64,000 nt of DNA from Mitsuaria sp. 7 (lineage in GTDB: Bacteria > Pseudomonadota > Gammaproteobacteria > Burkholderiales > Burkholderiaceae_C), in the NCBI RefSeq assembly GCF_001653795.1, contig NZ_CP011514.1, positions 5,266,727 to 5,330,726 on the forward strand, read 5' to 3'. The notes below the pieces were generated by a model, which was not told the DNA's origin, did not search any database, and saw only the letters and a list, made by a program, of their open reading frames with translations. Below are positions 1-7,480 of this stretch, piece by piece; position 1 is the first letter of the stretch, and each line of letters opens with the position of its first letter. The translations under genes and the position numbers were made by a program.

Positions 1-2
1 CG

Positions 3-77
3 GCGGAGACATTCTGGGCCGCGGTGGCCGGCGGTGCCGGCGCGGCATCAAAGCCAACTAATCCGGCATTGGTGTGA
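3..77 (+). CDS. Possible 3' end of a gene cut by the window edge
   Basis: The first bases read open in two frames: one stops with TAA at 59-61, the other with TGA at 75-77. The frame ending at 77 gives an alanine/glycine-rich tail beginning AETFWAAVAGG. Either could be the end of a gene lying upstream. Too little is visible to name it, and the choice of frame is a guess. Confidence 0.25.
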   Translation, partial: AETFWAAVAGGAGAASKPTNPALV

Positions 78-167
78 AGCGGCGCGTCTCTCGATGATGG
101 GTGCCGGCCGGGGCGGTCGCCTCGGGCAGAGCCACAGATCCCATCAGAGGACATCGAGGAGACACGC

Positions 168-1157
168 ATGGAAAAGATCCGCAGGCGGCTGGCGTTGACC
201 GGCATCGCGGTGGCGCTGGGCGTCGTGACGACGCTGGCGCGGGCCGAGTTCCCGGACAAGCCGGTGACGCTGATCGTGCCGTTCGCGGCCGGCGGGCCGT
301 CGGACAAGATCGCCCGCGACCTGGCCGAGGCGCTGCGCAAGAAGCTCGGCCAGACCGTGATCGTCGAGAACGTCGGCGGCGCGGGCGGCACGCTCGGCAC
401 CTCGCGCGTGGCCAAGGCGCCGCCGGACGGCTACACGCTGCTGGTGCACCACATCGGCTTCGCGACCGCGCCGTCGCTCTACCGCAAGCTGCCCTACCAG
501 GGCATCAACGACTTCGCCTTCCTCGGCCTGATCAACGAGGCGCCGTCCACGCTGATCGCCAAGCCGACGATGCCGGCCAAGACCTTCGACGAGCTGCGCA
601 AGTACATCGCCGCCGATCCGACGAAGATCAACCTCGCGCATGCCGGCGTGGGCTCCGCGTCGCAGCTGTGCGGGCTGATGCTGCAGTCGGCGTTGAAGAC
701 CAACCTCACTTCGGTGCCGTACAAGGGCACCGGCCCGGCGATGACCGACCTGATGGGCGGCCAGGTCGACATCATGTGCGAGCAGGCCACCAACGCCGTG
801 CCGCAGATCGAGGGCGGCAAGGTCAAGGCCTACGCCGTGACCAGCACGCAGCGGATGACGCTGCCGGCGCTCGCCGCCTTGCCGACGCTGTCGGAGGCCG
901 GCCTGAAGGACTTCAGCGTCACGGTCTGGCACGGGCTCTACGCGCCCAAGGACACGCCCGCACCGGTGTTGAAGAAGCTCAACGACGCGCTGAAGGCGGC
1001 GTTGAAGGATCCGGACCTGATCAAGCGGTCGGAGGCGCTCGGCATCAGCGTCGTCAACGACGGCCGCCTCGAGCCGGCCGGTCACAAGCACTTCGTCGAG
1101 ACCGAAGTGGCGCGCTGGAAGAAGGTGATCGAGGCGTCGGGTCAGTACGCCGATTGA
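168..1157 (+). CDS. Bug/TctC-family periplasmic solute-binding receptor
   Basis: A 329-residue exported receptor of the tripartite tricarboxylate transporter (TctC/Bug) family, which binds small carboxylates or other anionic solutes in the periplasm. The N-terminus has a basic start and a hydrophobic stretch, with likely cleavage after ARA near residue 25, followed by the family hallmark FPDKPVTLIVPFAAGG. A second family block, YKGTGPAMTDLMGGQVDIMC, sits near residue 185. A GAGGAGA ribosome site precedes the ATG. No TctA/TctB membrane genes are visible, as is usual for the many orphan Bug genes of Burkholderiales. It faces the GntR gene, which suggests a shared catabolic theme. The ligand cannot be read from sequence. 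Confidence 0.9.
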   Translation: MEKIRRRLALTGIAVALGVVTTLARAEFPDKPVTLIVPFAAGGPSDKIARDLAEALRKKLGQTVIVENVGGAGGTLGTSRVAKAPPDGYTLLVHHIGFATAPSLYRKLPYQGINDFAFLGLINEAPSTLIAKPTMPAKTFDELRKYIAADPTKINLAHAGVGSASQLCGLMLQSALKTNLTSVPYKGTGPAMTDLMGGQVDIMCEQATNAVPQIEGGKVKAYAVTSTQRMTLPALAALPTLSEAGLKDFSVTVWHGLYAPKDTPAPVLKKLNDALKAALKDPDLIKRSEALGISVVNDGRLEPAGHKHFVETEVARWKKVIEASGQYAD

Positions 1158-1206
1158 TCCCGGATCGATCGCGGACTGATCGCGGATTGATCGCGGCCTG
1201 ATCAGC
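1150..1206. repeat. Short tandem TGATCGCGGA-type repeats
   Basis: About four imperfect 11-12 bp units built on TGATCGCGGA run from the stop codon of the Bug gene into the 3' end of the convergent GntR gene. They carry many GATC palindromes. They lie where a transcription terminator would be expected, but there is no T-tract. Function unknown. Confidence 0.55.
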
Positions 1207-1861
1207 CCATGCTGCGGAGCACGTTCTCCGCCGCCTGCTTCACATGCTCGCCGCACAGCCGCGCGGCGAGCTCGCCGTCGCGCTGCTCGATCGCCGTGAC
1301 GATCGCATCGAGCTCGCGCAGCGTCTCGGGCAGCCGCCCCGGCTGCGCCATCGAGATGCGGCGCAGCACCGTCACGCGGTTGTTCAGCTGCCTGAGCATC
1401 TGCCCCGCCACCGTGTTGCCGCAGCCCTCGACCAGGACGTCGTAGAACTGGTTCTTGATCGTGAGGATCCCTGCCCGGTCACCGGCGGCGTGGGCCTTCG
1501 CGAGCTCGGTCAGCTTGGCGCGCAAGGCCTTGCGCTGCGCCTCCGACGCGTTGGCCGCGAAGCCGCGTCCGGCCAGGCTCTCCAGGCTGGCGCGGACCTC
1601 GTAGATCTCCCGCACCTCGTCGCGGGAGATGCTGGTCACCTCCGGGCCGCGGTGCGGAATGATGGTGATGAGCCCCTCGGCCTGCAGATGCTGCAGCGAC
1701 TCGCGCACGCAGGAACGGCTGACGTCCAGGCTCTCGCAGAGCTCCCGCTCCGACAGCTTCTGACCCGGCGCGAGCACGCCGTCCAGGATGGCGGTGCGCA
1801 GCGCCTGCGTGGCGCGCTGGCGCAAGGACGTCTCTTCGCGGGCGACTTTCAAGAGGCTCAT
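1202..1861 (-). CDS. GntR-family transcriptional regulator, FCD subgroup
   Basis: A 219-residue regulator with an N-terminal winged helix (about residues 8-75, including LSERELCESLDVSRSCVRES) and a C-terminal all-helical FCD ligand domain. The start MSLLKVAREE is chosen because the upstream in-frame extension lacks family similarity and would cover the operator-like sites. In FCD proteins an Asp and three His commonly bind metal. Here the FH position reads FY and the EH position reads EL, and only the last His (GEHV) is plain, so the metal site looks degenerate. It probably controls the divergent genes starting at 2097 and its own promoter. Confidence 0.88.
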   Translation of the reverse strand: MSLLKVAREETSLRQRATQALRTAILDGVLAPGQKLSERELCESLDVSRSCVRESLQHLQAEGLITIIPHRGPEVTSISRDEVREIYEVRASLESLAGRGFAANASEAQRKALRAKLTELAKAHAAGDRAGILTIKNQFYDVLVEGCGNTVAGQMLRQLNNRVTVLRRISMAQPGRLPETLRELDAIVTAIEQRDGELAARLCGEHVKQAAENVLRSMG

Positions 1862-1929
1862 GGGCCGGATCCTACCTGTGGACGGGCGATGTCCGGACGA
1901 CCGGATCACCAGATGTTCATACAGACGGA

Positions 1930-1940
1930 TTGTCATACAA
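1930..1940. promoter_or_regulatory. Operator-like palindrome for the GntR/FCD regulator (site 1)
   Basis: TTGTCATACAA fits the TNGTNNNACNA pattern known for GntR/FadR-type regulators. It lies 69 bp upstream of the GntR start, in the divergent gap before the decarboxylase-like gene. Confidence 0.55.
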
Positions 1941-1981
1941 CACCTCCGGGTCGCTTTCAATCCACGTATTCCCAATGTCGG

Positions 1982-1994
1982 ATTGTCAGACAAT
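1982..1994. promoter_or_regulatory. Operator-like palindrome for the GntR/FCD regulator (site 2)
   Basis: ATTGTCAGACAAT is a perfect 13-bp inverted repeat around a single central base and fits TNGTNNNACNA. It is 52 bp from site 1 and in the same divergent gap, so one regulator may bind both and control both directions. Confidence 0.6.
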
Positions 1995-2096
1995 AAGCCA
2001 ACATGGCGCCATCGACGAGCCGAGGCCGGCTCGGCCCTTTCCCACCGCTTTCCCACCGCCTTCCCAACCCCATCCCCCCATCACCAGGAGTTTCCG

Positions 2097-2495
2097 ATGA
2101 CCCGTGCCTACGCCCCGAAGAACCAGGCCCTGTTCGACCAAGGGCTCTCGACCCGGCGCGAGGTGCTCGGCGCCGAGTACGTCGACAACTCGATCAAGAA
2201 CGCGACGGACTTCAACATCGACATGCAGGAGCTGGTCACGCAGTACTGCTGGGGCGACGTCTGGAACCGCCCGGGCCTGGACCGCCGCACGCGCTCCTTC
2301 CTGAACCTGGCCATGATCACCGCGCTGAACCGTCCGCATGAGCTGAAGCTGCATGTGCGCGGCGCCATCAACAACGGCCTGACGCGCGACGAGATCAAGG
2401 AAGTCTTCCTGCAGACGGCGATCTACTGCGGCGTGCCGGCGGCGATCGACTCGTTCCGGGTCGCCGCCGAGGTGTTCAAGGAAATGGACGCCTGA
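2097..2495 (+). CDS. Carboxymuconolactone decarboxylase (CMD) family protein
   Basis: A 132-residue, single-domain, cytosolic CMD-family protein. Family members include gamma-carboxymuconolactone decarboxylase of the protocatechuate branch and many uncharacterised relatives. The core is RTRSFLNLAMITALNRPHEL followed by the helical block GLTRDEIKEVFLQTAIYCG, typical of the PcaC-like group. The start MTRAYAPKN is preceded by a weak ribosome site; the longer upstream reading runs through the operator region and is not credible. It is followed after 12 bp by the dehydrogenase gene, so they probably form an operon. The substrate is not known, and neighbouring genes do not complete a protocatechuate pathway. 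Confidence 0.85.
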   Translation: MTRAYAPKNQALFDQGLSTRREVLGAEYVDNSIKNATDFNIDMQELVTQYCWGDVWNRPGLDRRTRSFLNLAMITALNRPHELKLHVRGAINNGLTRDEIKEVFLQTAIYCGVPAAIDSFRVAAEVFKEMDA

Positions 2496-2507
2496 GGAGC
2501 TGCCGCC

Positions 2508-3371
2508 ATGACACAGATCGGATTCATCGGCCTGGGCATGATGGGCACGCCCATGGCCCACCTGCTGCACGCCGCCGGCCATGAGTTGGTCGTGCAGGAC
2601 GCGCGGCCCGAGGTCGCGGCCCTCTTCACCGACGCGCATCCCGGCGCGCGCATCGCCGGCACGACCGCCGATTACGCGGCCTGCGACGTCCTCATCACCA
2701 TGTTGCCGAACTCGGACATCGTCGACGCCGTCGTGGGGCCCCTGGCTTCGCAACTCAAGCGCGGCGCGGTGGTGGTCGAGATGAGCTCGGCCGATCCCAA
2801 TCGCACCCGCGCGCTCGCCGAGCATCTGGCGGAGTCCGGCATCACGCTGATCGACGCGCCCGTGTCGGGCGGCGTCAAGAAGGCGGTGGCCGGCACGCTC
2901 GCCATCATGGTGGGTGGCGACATTCCCGCCTTCGAGCGCGTCCGTCCGGTGCTGGAGACGATGGGCAAGGCCATCACGCATGTCGGGCCGGTCGGCGCCG
3001 GCCATGCGTTGAAGGCGTTGAACAACTACGTGTCGGCCGCCGCGCTGATCGCCACCGCGGAAGCGATCCATGTGGGCGAGGCCTTCGGCATCGACCCGGC
3101 CACGATCGTCGACGTGATCCAGGCCTCGACCGGGCGGAACAACACGACGGAGAACAAGGCCCATCAGTTCATGCTGAACGGCACCTTCAACTCGGGCTTC
3201 TCGCTGGCGCTGCAGGCGAAGGACGTCGGCATCGCGGCGTCGCTGGGCCGTGCGATGGGTCTGCCGATGGCGCTGGCGCAGGACGTCTACGCGATGACGG
3301 CGCAAGCGTCCGAATCGCTGGGCGCGGGTGCGGACCACACCGAGCTCTACCGCTTCGTCGGCCGGTCCTGA
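2508..3371 (+). CDS. NAD(P)-dependent 3-hydroxyisobutyrate dehydrogenase-family oxidoreductase
   Basis: A 287-residue beta-hydroxyacid dehydrogenase. The Rossmann fold begins at once with GFIGLGMMGTPMA. The substrate-binding signature DAPVSGGVKKAVAGTLAIMV is near residues 120-140, and the catalytic Lys is likely in GHALKALNNYV near residue 170. Relatives oxidise 3-hydroxyisobutyrate, tartronate semialdehyde, 2-hydroxy-3-oxopropionate or similar acids. It lies between a CMD-family gene and a Bug receptor in what looks like one operon, suggesting it handles an intermediate of the imported acid. Which acid cannot be said. Confidence 0.88.
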   Translation: MTQIGFIGLGMMGTPMAHLLHAAGHELVVQDARPEVAALFTDAHPGARIAGTTADYAACDVLITMLPNSDIVDAVVGPLASQLKRGAVVVEMSSADPNRTRALAEHLAESGITLIDAPVSGGVKKAVAGTLAIMVGGDIPAFERVRPVLETMGKAITHVGPVGAGHALKALNNYVSAAALIATAEAIHVGEAFGIDPATIVDVIQASTGRNNTTENKAHQFMLNGTFNSGFSLALQAKDVGIAASLGRAMGLPMALAQDVYAMTAQASESLGAGADHTELYRFVGRS

Positions 3372-3455
3372 CGCCCTTTCATTTCCTGCATAGCCAGACA
3401 CGCAGCCGCCGGCGATGTACCGGTGGCGCACTTCCCTATCCCCTTGGAGCGAGAC

Positions 3456-4439
3456 ATGCGACAGATTGCGAAGAAGGTCCTGGCCGTCACGGTGACGACG
3501 GTCTCGATGGCGGTGGCGACGGCGGCGTCCGCCGCGTATCCGGACAAGCCGATCACGATGGTGATCCCGTACGCGACAGGCGGCTCGACCGACGTGATCG
3601 GCCGGCTGATCGCCGAAGCGATGACGCGCGACCTGGGCCAGCAGGTGATCGTGGAGAACGCGGGCGGCGCCGGCGGCACGATCGGCACGGCCAAGGTGGT
3701 GCGCGCCGCGCCCGACGGCTACACGGTGCTGCTGCACAACATGGGCATCGCGACGGCGCCGGCGCTGTACCCCAAGCTCACCTTCGACGCCACGAAAGAC
3801 CTGACCCCGATCAGCCTGGCCGGCGATGTGCCGATGATCCTGGTGGGCAACAAGGACTTCGCGCCGGCGACGGTGGCCGATCTCATCAAGCAGATGAAGG
3901 CCAAGCCGGGCGAGGTGCGCTTCGCGCATGCGGGCGTCGGCGCGACCTCGCATCTGTGCGCGATGCTGTTCAGCCAGACCACGAACACCACGGTGACCAT
4001 GGTCCCGTACCGCGGCACCGGTCCGGCGCTGCAGGACGTGATCGCGGGCAATGTGGACCTGATCTGCGACCAGCCGGTGGCGACGGGTCCTCACGTGGCG
4101 TCGGGCGCGCTCAAGGCCTATGCGATGGCGACCAAGGCGCGCGTGTCGCAGCTGCCGAACGTGCCCACCTTCGCCGAAGGCGGCCTGCCCGGTTTCGAGC
4201 TCGCCGTGTGGCACGGCGTGTACGCGCCCAAGGGCACGCCCGCGGCGGTGGTGACGCGCCTGAACCTCGCGCTGCGTCACGCCCTCGCGGATGCGAACGT
4301 CGTGAAGCGCTTCCAGGAGATGGGCGTCGTCCCGCCGCAGGGCGAGCGGCTCAAGCCGCAGGCGCTCGGCGTGCAGACGGCGTCAGAGATCAAGAAGTGG
4401 GATCCGGTGATCAAGGCTGCGGGCGCGAAGGCGGAGTAA
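3456..4439 (+). CDS. Second Bug/TctC-family periplasmic solute-binding receptor
   Basis: A 327-residue paralogue of the receptor at 168-1157, sharing blocks such as YPDKPITMVIPYATGG, IVENAGGAGGTIGTAKVVRA and VPYRGTGPA. The start MRQIAKKVLA gives a normal signal peptide (basic n-region, hydrophobic core, cleavage near SAAYP). An in-frame codon 33 bp upstream would add a polar leader and is less likely. It is the last gene of the catabolic run that starts at 2097. Two such receptors around one regulator suggest uptake of related solutes. Confidence 0.9.
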   Translation: MRQIAKKVLAVTVTTVSMAVATAASAAYPDKPITMVIPYATGGSTDVIGRLIAEAMTRDLGQQVIVENAGGAGGTIGTAKVVRAAPDGYTVLLHNMGIATAPALYPKLTFDATKDLTPISLAGDVPMILVGNKDFAPATVADLIKQMKAKPGEVRFAHAGVGATSHLCAMLFSQTTNTTVTMVPYRGTGPALQDVIAGNVDLICDQPVATGPHVASGALKAYAMATKARVSQLPNVPTFAEGGLPGFELAVWHGVYAPKGTPAAVVTRLNLALRHALADANVVKRFQEMGVVPPQGERLKPQALGVQTASEIKKWDPVIKAAGAKAE

Positions 4440-4470
4440 GCCTCCAGAAGGCGGAGTCGGGACCAGGACT

Positions 4471-4512
4471 CGCCGGCGTGTCGCGAATGACCGCCGGCGT
4501 GTCGCGGACGAC
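4471..4512. repeat. 21-bp tandem direct repeat, two copies
   Basis: Two adjacent 21-bp copies (4471-4491 and 4492-4512) beginning CGCCGGCGTGTCGCG differ at two positions. They lie between the Bug gene and the GNAT gene, just before the likely GNAT promoter. Two copies could arise by slippage; no function is evident. Confidence 0.6.
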
Positions 4513-4551
4513 CGTGGCGTCCATCCCGCCGACCGCATAGAGTCCTGGCGC

Positions 4552-5358
4552 ATGAACACCGCGCCGACCCCTCCCGTCCCGACGTCTTCCGACGATCCGC
4601 TGCTCGATCATGTGGTCTGGCATGCGCTCACGGGACGGCAGGCGGCGCTCGCCGCCGGGGCGGGCGACGCCTGGCGCTTCCCGCCGGACGTCGGTCCCTT
4701 CGGTGCCGTGAGGCCCCCGACGGGCGGCACGCCCGCGCAGCTGACCGAACTCCTTCGCATCGGGTCGCCCGTCGTGCTCGTGACGGCCGAAGACGAACGT
4801 CCGTTCGGCGGGCTCGTGCCGTTCAAGCGGGCACCGGTCGATCAGATGGTGCTGGTGGATCCTGCGGCGATGGCGTCCGTGCCGGACATCGAGACGCTGA
4901 CGATGGGCAGGGCCGACGTGCCGGACATCCTCGAACTCGTGCGCGCGACGCAGCCCGGACCCTTCGGGCTGCGCACCCTCGAGCTGGGTCGCTACATCGG
5001 CGTCCGGCGGGAGGGCCGGCTCGTCGCGCTGTCGGGCGAGCGGATGAAGGTCCCCGGCTTCACCGAGGTCAGCGCGGTCTGCGTCGATCCGTCGTGCCGC
5101 GGCCGAGGCTTTGCCGCATCGCTGATGAAGGCGGTCGCGCTAGGCATCCTTGCCCGCGGCGAGACGCCCTTCCTGCACGTGTTCACGGACAACGTCACCG
5201 CGAGCGCGCTCTACGAGCGCCTGGGCTTCCGCCTGCGGCGCCGCTTCAGCGTGAGCTTCTTCGATGAGTCGAGCGCGGCCGGACTACCGGGTGGGCCCGG
5301 TGCGCTCAATGCGCCATCGGATCCATCAGGTACACCCCATCCGACAGCGCCTTCTTGA
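4552..5358 (+). CDS. GNAT-family N-acetyltransferase
   Basis: A 268-residue protein with a C-terminal GNAT (FR47-like) fold. The acetyl-CoA loop is visible as VDPSCRGRGFAASL near residue 180, followed by the LHVFTDNVTASALYERLGF strand-helix typical of the C-terminal half. The N-terminal half has no motif I recognise. The last 30 or so residues are low-complexity and overlap, tail to tail, the convergent SDR gene by 53 bp, so the last part may not be functionally constrained. The acceptor substrate is unknown. Confidence 0.82.
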   Translation: MNTAPTPPVPTSSDDPLLDHVVWHALTGRQAALAAGAGDAWRFPPDVGPFGAVRPPTGGTPAQLTELLRIGSPVVLVTAEDERPFGGLVPFKRAPVDQMVLVDPAAMASVPDIETLTMGRADVPDILELVRATQPGPFGLRTLELGRYIGVRREGRLVALSGERMKVPGFTEVSAVCVDPSCRGRGFAASLMKAVALGILARGETPFLHVFTDNVTASALYERLGFRLRRRFSVSFFDESSAAGLPGGPGALNAPSDPSGTPHPTAPS

Positions 5359-6010
5359 CCTGCCGCGTCGAGTCGTCGACGGTGATCTCGACGGCGCCCT
5401 GTTCGATCTCGTCGAGCGACTGGCGGACGACGTCCTCCGGTCGCGCCTTGGGCACCTCGAAGTCCCGGATCATGTCCGTGTCGATGAAGCCGCCGTGGAA
5501 GCCGGCGACCAGCGTGCCCTGCGGCGCGAGTTCGGCACGCAGACTGTTGGTCAGCGCCCAGGCCGCGGCCTTGCTGACGCCGTAGGCGCCGAGCATCGGC
5601 GTGTTCACCCAGCTGAGGATGGACAGCATGTTCAGGATCGCGCCGCCGCCGTTGCGGCCCAGCACGGGCGCGAACGCGCGCGCGACGTGGAAGATGCCGA
5701 ACAGGTTGGTCTCGAGCTGCTCGCGCAGGACGACCTCGGCGTTGGCGCTCGCGATCCCGCCGACCCGGCCGATGCCGGCGTTGTTGATCAGCAGCGTCAC
5801 ATCGCCGCAGGCGCGCGCGGCGGCGGCGGCCTGTTCCGGCTGGGTCACGTCGAGCTGCACCGGCACGACGCCGGGCAGGGTGATGGTCGACACATCGCGC
5901 GCGGCCGCATAGATCTTCTTCGCGCCGCGGGCCAACGCCTGCTTGGCGAACTCGAGCCCGAGGCCCCGGTTCGCGCCGGTGATGAAGACGACGGCATCCT
6001 TGATCTGCAT
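5306..6010 (-). CDS. Short-chain dehydrogenase/reductase (SDR)
   Basis: A 234-residue classical SDR. It shows the cofactor motif TGANRGLG at the N-terminus, the structural NNAG near residue 85, a serine in LSILS near residue 135, and the catalytic YGVSK near residue 148. The start MQIKDAVVF is chosen over an upstream ATG because the extension is basic and unlike the family and overlaps the palindrome at 6045. It lies downstream of, and on the same strand as, the TetR gene, and a palindrome matching the one before tetR precedes it. The likely arrangement is a TetR repressor controlling its own gene and this SDR. Substrate unknown. Confidence 0.88.
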   Translation of the reverse strand: MQIKDAVVFITGANRGLGLEFAKQALARGAKKIYAAARDVSTITLPGVVPVQLDVTQPEQAAAAARACGDVTLLINNAGIGRVGGIASANAEVVLREQLETNLFGIFHVARAFAPVLGRNGGGAILNMLSILSWVNTPMLGAYGVSKAAAWALTNSLRAELAPQGTLVAGFHGGFIDTDMIRDFEVPKARPEDVVRQSLDEIEQGAVEITVDDSTRQVKKALSDGVYLMDPMAH

Positions 6011-6044
6011 GGAACTTCCTTCTGCGCCGCGGCGCGTTGGTTTC

Positions 6045-6062
6045 ATATGACGCACGTCATAT
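6045..6062. promoter_or_regulatory. Inverted repeat upstream of the SDR gene, TetR operator candidate
   Basis: ATATGACGCACGTCATAT is an 18-bp inverted repeat with 8-bp perfect arms and a 2-bp centre, 35 bp upstream of the SDR start. Its ATATGA/TCATAT half-sites resemble those of the palindrome in front of tetR, so both are probably bound by the same repressor. Confidence 0.6.
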
Positions 6063-6109
6063 ATTTGGACAAAGAGAAGGGACCCGAAGGTCCCGGATGG
6101 AAAACGGAC

Positions 6110-6733
6110 TCAGCGCGCTGGGCGGGAGGGTCGAGCGGCGGCGTCGGCGTATTGATCCAGCAGCGAGCGCTTCGTGCTGGTGAGGATGGTGAGCGCCTGT
6201 TCGCGATCGCCGATGGCCCGGGCCATCTGGAGCGCGCCGATCAGCATTGCGGCGATCGGCCAGGCGGACTCCGGCGAGGCCCCTTCGCCCAGCGCATCCA
6301 GCACGAGGCCTTGCATGCCCAGCAGGAGTCCGTGGCCTTCGCCGCGGACGGCGTCCGACTGACGGGGCATCTCGGCGACCAGCGCCGCGACCGGGCAGCC
6401 GCAGTCGACGTTGTCGATGCCGCTCTCGTGCAGATAGGTCTCCACCAGGGCGCGGAAAGGCGGCACACCGGCAGCCACCAGCCGATCGGCATGACTGTGA
6501 TGCAGCGCGCGGCTGTCCTGTCCCGCGCGCAGCGCGGCGGCGCACAGCAGGTCGTCGCGGGATGCGAAGTGGGCGTAGAAGCCGCCGTGCGTCAGCCCGG
6601 CCTGCTTCATCACATCCGCGACGCCCACGCCGTCGAAGCCGGCGCGGCGGACGGTGCGCGACGCAACGTCGAGGATGCGGTCGCGGGATTCTTCCTTGCG
6701 GGTGGAGCGGGAAGAGGAGGAAGAAGCGTTCAT
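6110..6733 (-). CDS. TetR/AcrR-family transcriptional regulator
   Basis: A 207-residue repressor. The N-terminal helix-turn-helix is seen in RDRILDVASRTVRRAGF and VADVMKQAGLTHGGFYAHF, the latter being the recognition helix region. The C-terminal ligand domain resembles that of the TetR_C-type proteins often next to SDR genes. The start MNASSSSSRS is used because upstream in-frame ATG codons fall within the palindrome. Neighbouring palindromes indicate autoregulation and control of the SDR downstream. The inducer is unknown. Confidence 0.9.
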   Translation of the reverse strand: MNASSSSSRSTRKEESRDRILDVASRTVRRAGFDGVGVADVMKQAGLTHGGFYAHFASRDDLLCAAALRAGQDSRALHHSHADRLVAAGVPPFRALVETYLHESGIDNVDCGCPVAALVAEMPRQSDAVRGEGHGLLLGMQGLVLDALGEGASPESAWPIAAMLIGALQMARAIGDREQALTILTSTKRSLLDQYADAAARPSRPAR

Positions 6734-6748
6734 GGGTCCCGAGCTTAA

Positions 6749-6764
6749 TATGATGATCATCATA
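6749..6764. promoter_or_regulatory. Perfect 16-bp palindrome upstream of tetR, operator candidate
   Basis: TATGATGATCATCATA is fully self-complementary and lies 16 bp upstream of the TetR-family start. It shares the TATGA/TCATA ends with the palindrome before the SDR gene. Its position suits autorepression. Confidence 0.65.
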
Positions 6765-6792
6765 CGTCAACGACCCGCCCCCGATCCGCGGA

Positions 6793-7371
6793 CTACCGCA
6801 TCAGTTCTGCCAGCGAGGGGTCCAGACCCGCCGGCGGCGAGCTGCAGTCGCTGCCGACCCACTGGTGTACGGACGAGGAGTCATAGCTCAACGGCTGACC
6901 TTGCACGGTCGAGCCCTTGAACGAGACCTTCACCGTGGCGGTGGACTTGTCCTTGACCTCGTAGGTGCCGACACCGGTGCCGGTGACCATCTCGCTCTTG
7001 CAGCTCATGGTGAAAGTGCCGCTGGAGGCATCGGCGGGCTTGAGCTGCGTGGTGCACTGCTCGACGCTCTCCGGCTTGGGCAGCGCGAACTCGGCGGACT
7101 GCTGGCAGTCGAGATGGGGGCTGCCGCCGGCGGGCAGGCCGAGCTTGGCCATGGCGGCGGACAGGCTGCTCTTCTGCTGCGCGGTCAGCGCGCCCTTGAT
7201 GTCGAAGATCGTCGGCATCTTGCGGCCGTTGAGCGTGTTGACGCTCGCGCTCGCCCACAGGCCGGGCTTCACGCTGATCGACTGGGCCTGGACCGGTACG
7301 GCCACGGCCAGCAGGCCGAGCGACAGGGCGATCACGGAAAGGGTCGCGGAACGGAAAGCGGTGGTGCGCAT
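6793..7371 (-). CDS. Exported DUF3617-family protein
   Basis: A 192-residue protein with a clear signal peptide (hydrophobic residues 10-28, cleavage near VQAQS), then the DUF3617 start ISVKPGLWASASV. Two Cys pairs are conserved-looking (LDCQQ, EQCTTQL, MSCKS, SDCSS). DUF3617 proteins are small periplasmic proteins of unknown function, common in beta- and gammaproteobacteria. The gene lies upstream of tetR on the same strand with a 60-bp gap that holds the tetR palindrome, so it is likely a separate unit. Confidence 0.82.
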   Translation of the reverse strand: MRTTAFRSATLSVIALSLGLLAVAVPVQAQSISVKPGLWASASVNTLNGRKMPTIFDIKGALTAQQKSSLSAAMAKLGLPAGGSPHLDCQQSAEFALPKPESVEQCTTQLKPADASSGTFTMSCKSEMVTGTGVGTYEVKDKSTATVKVSFKGSTVQGQPLSYDSSSVHQWVGSDCSSPPAGLDPSLAELMR

Positions 7372-7480
7372 GCAGAGGGCTTCGTGGATGTCCGGGGAGG
7401 ACGACGAGGTCAGTCTACGGAGCGCTTCCGCGCTATCGGAGCGTCTCTGAACCCTTCACAGGGGGCGCGCATGACCGAGG

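Noticed and set aside
1150..1206. Attachment site or mobile-element end in the TGATCGCGGA repeats
   Set aside because: No integrase, tRNA end or matching repeat elsewhere in the window; simple tandem slippage explains it.
1986..4280. Very long open reading frame on the minus strand (764 residues)
   Set aside because: It is antisense to three well-supported genes; its Arg/His-rich, low-complexity product is typical of a GC-rich shadow frame.
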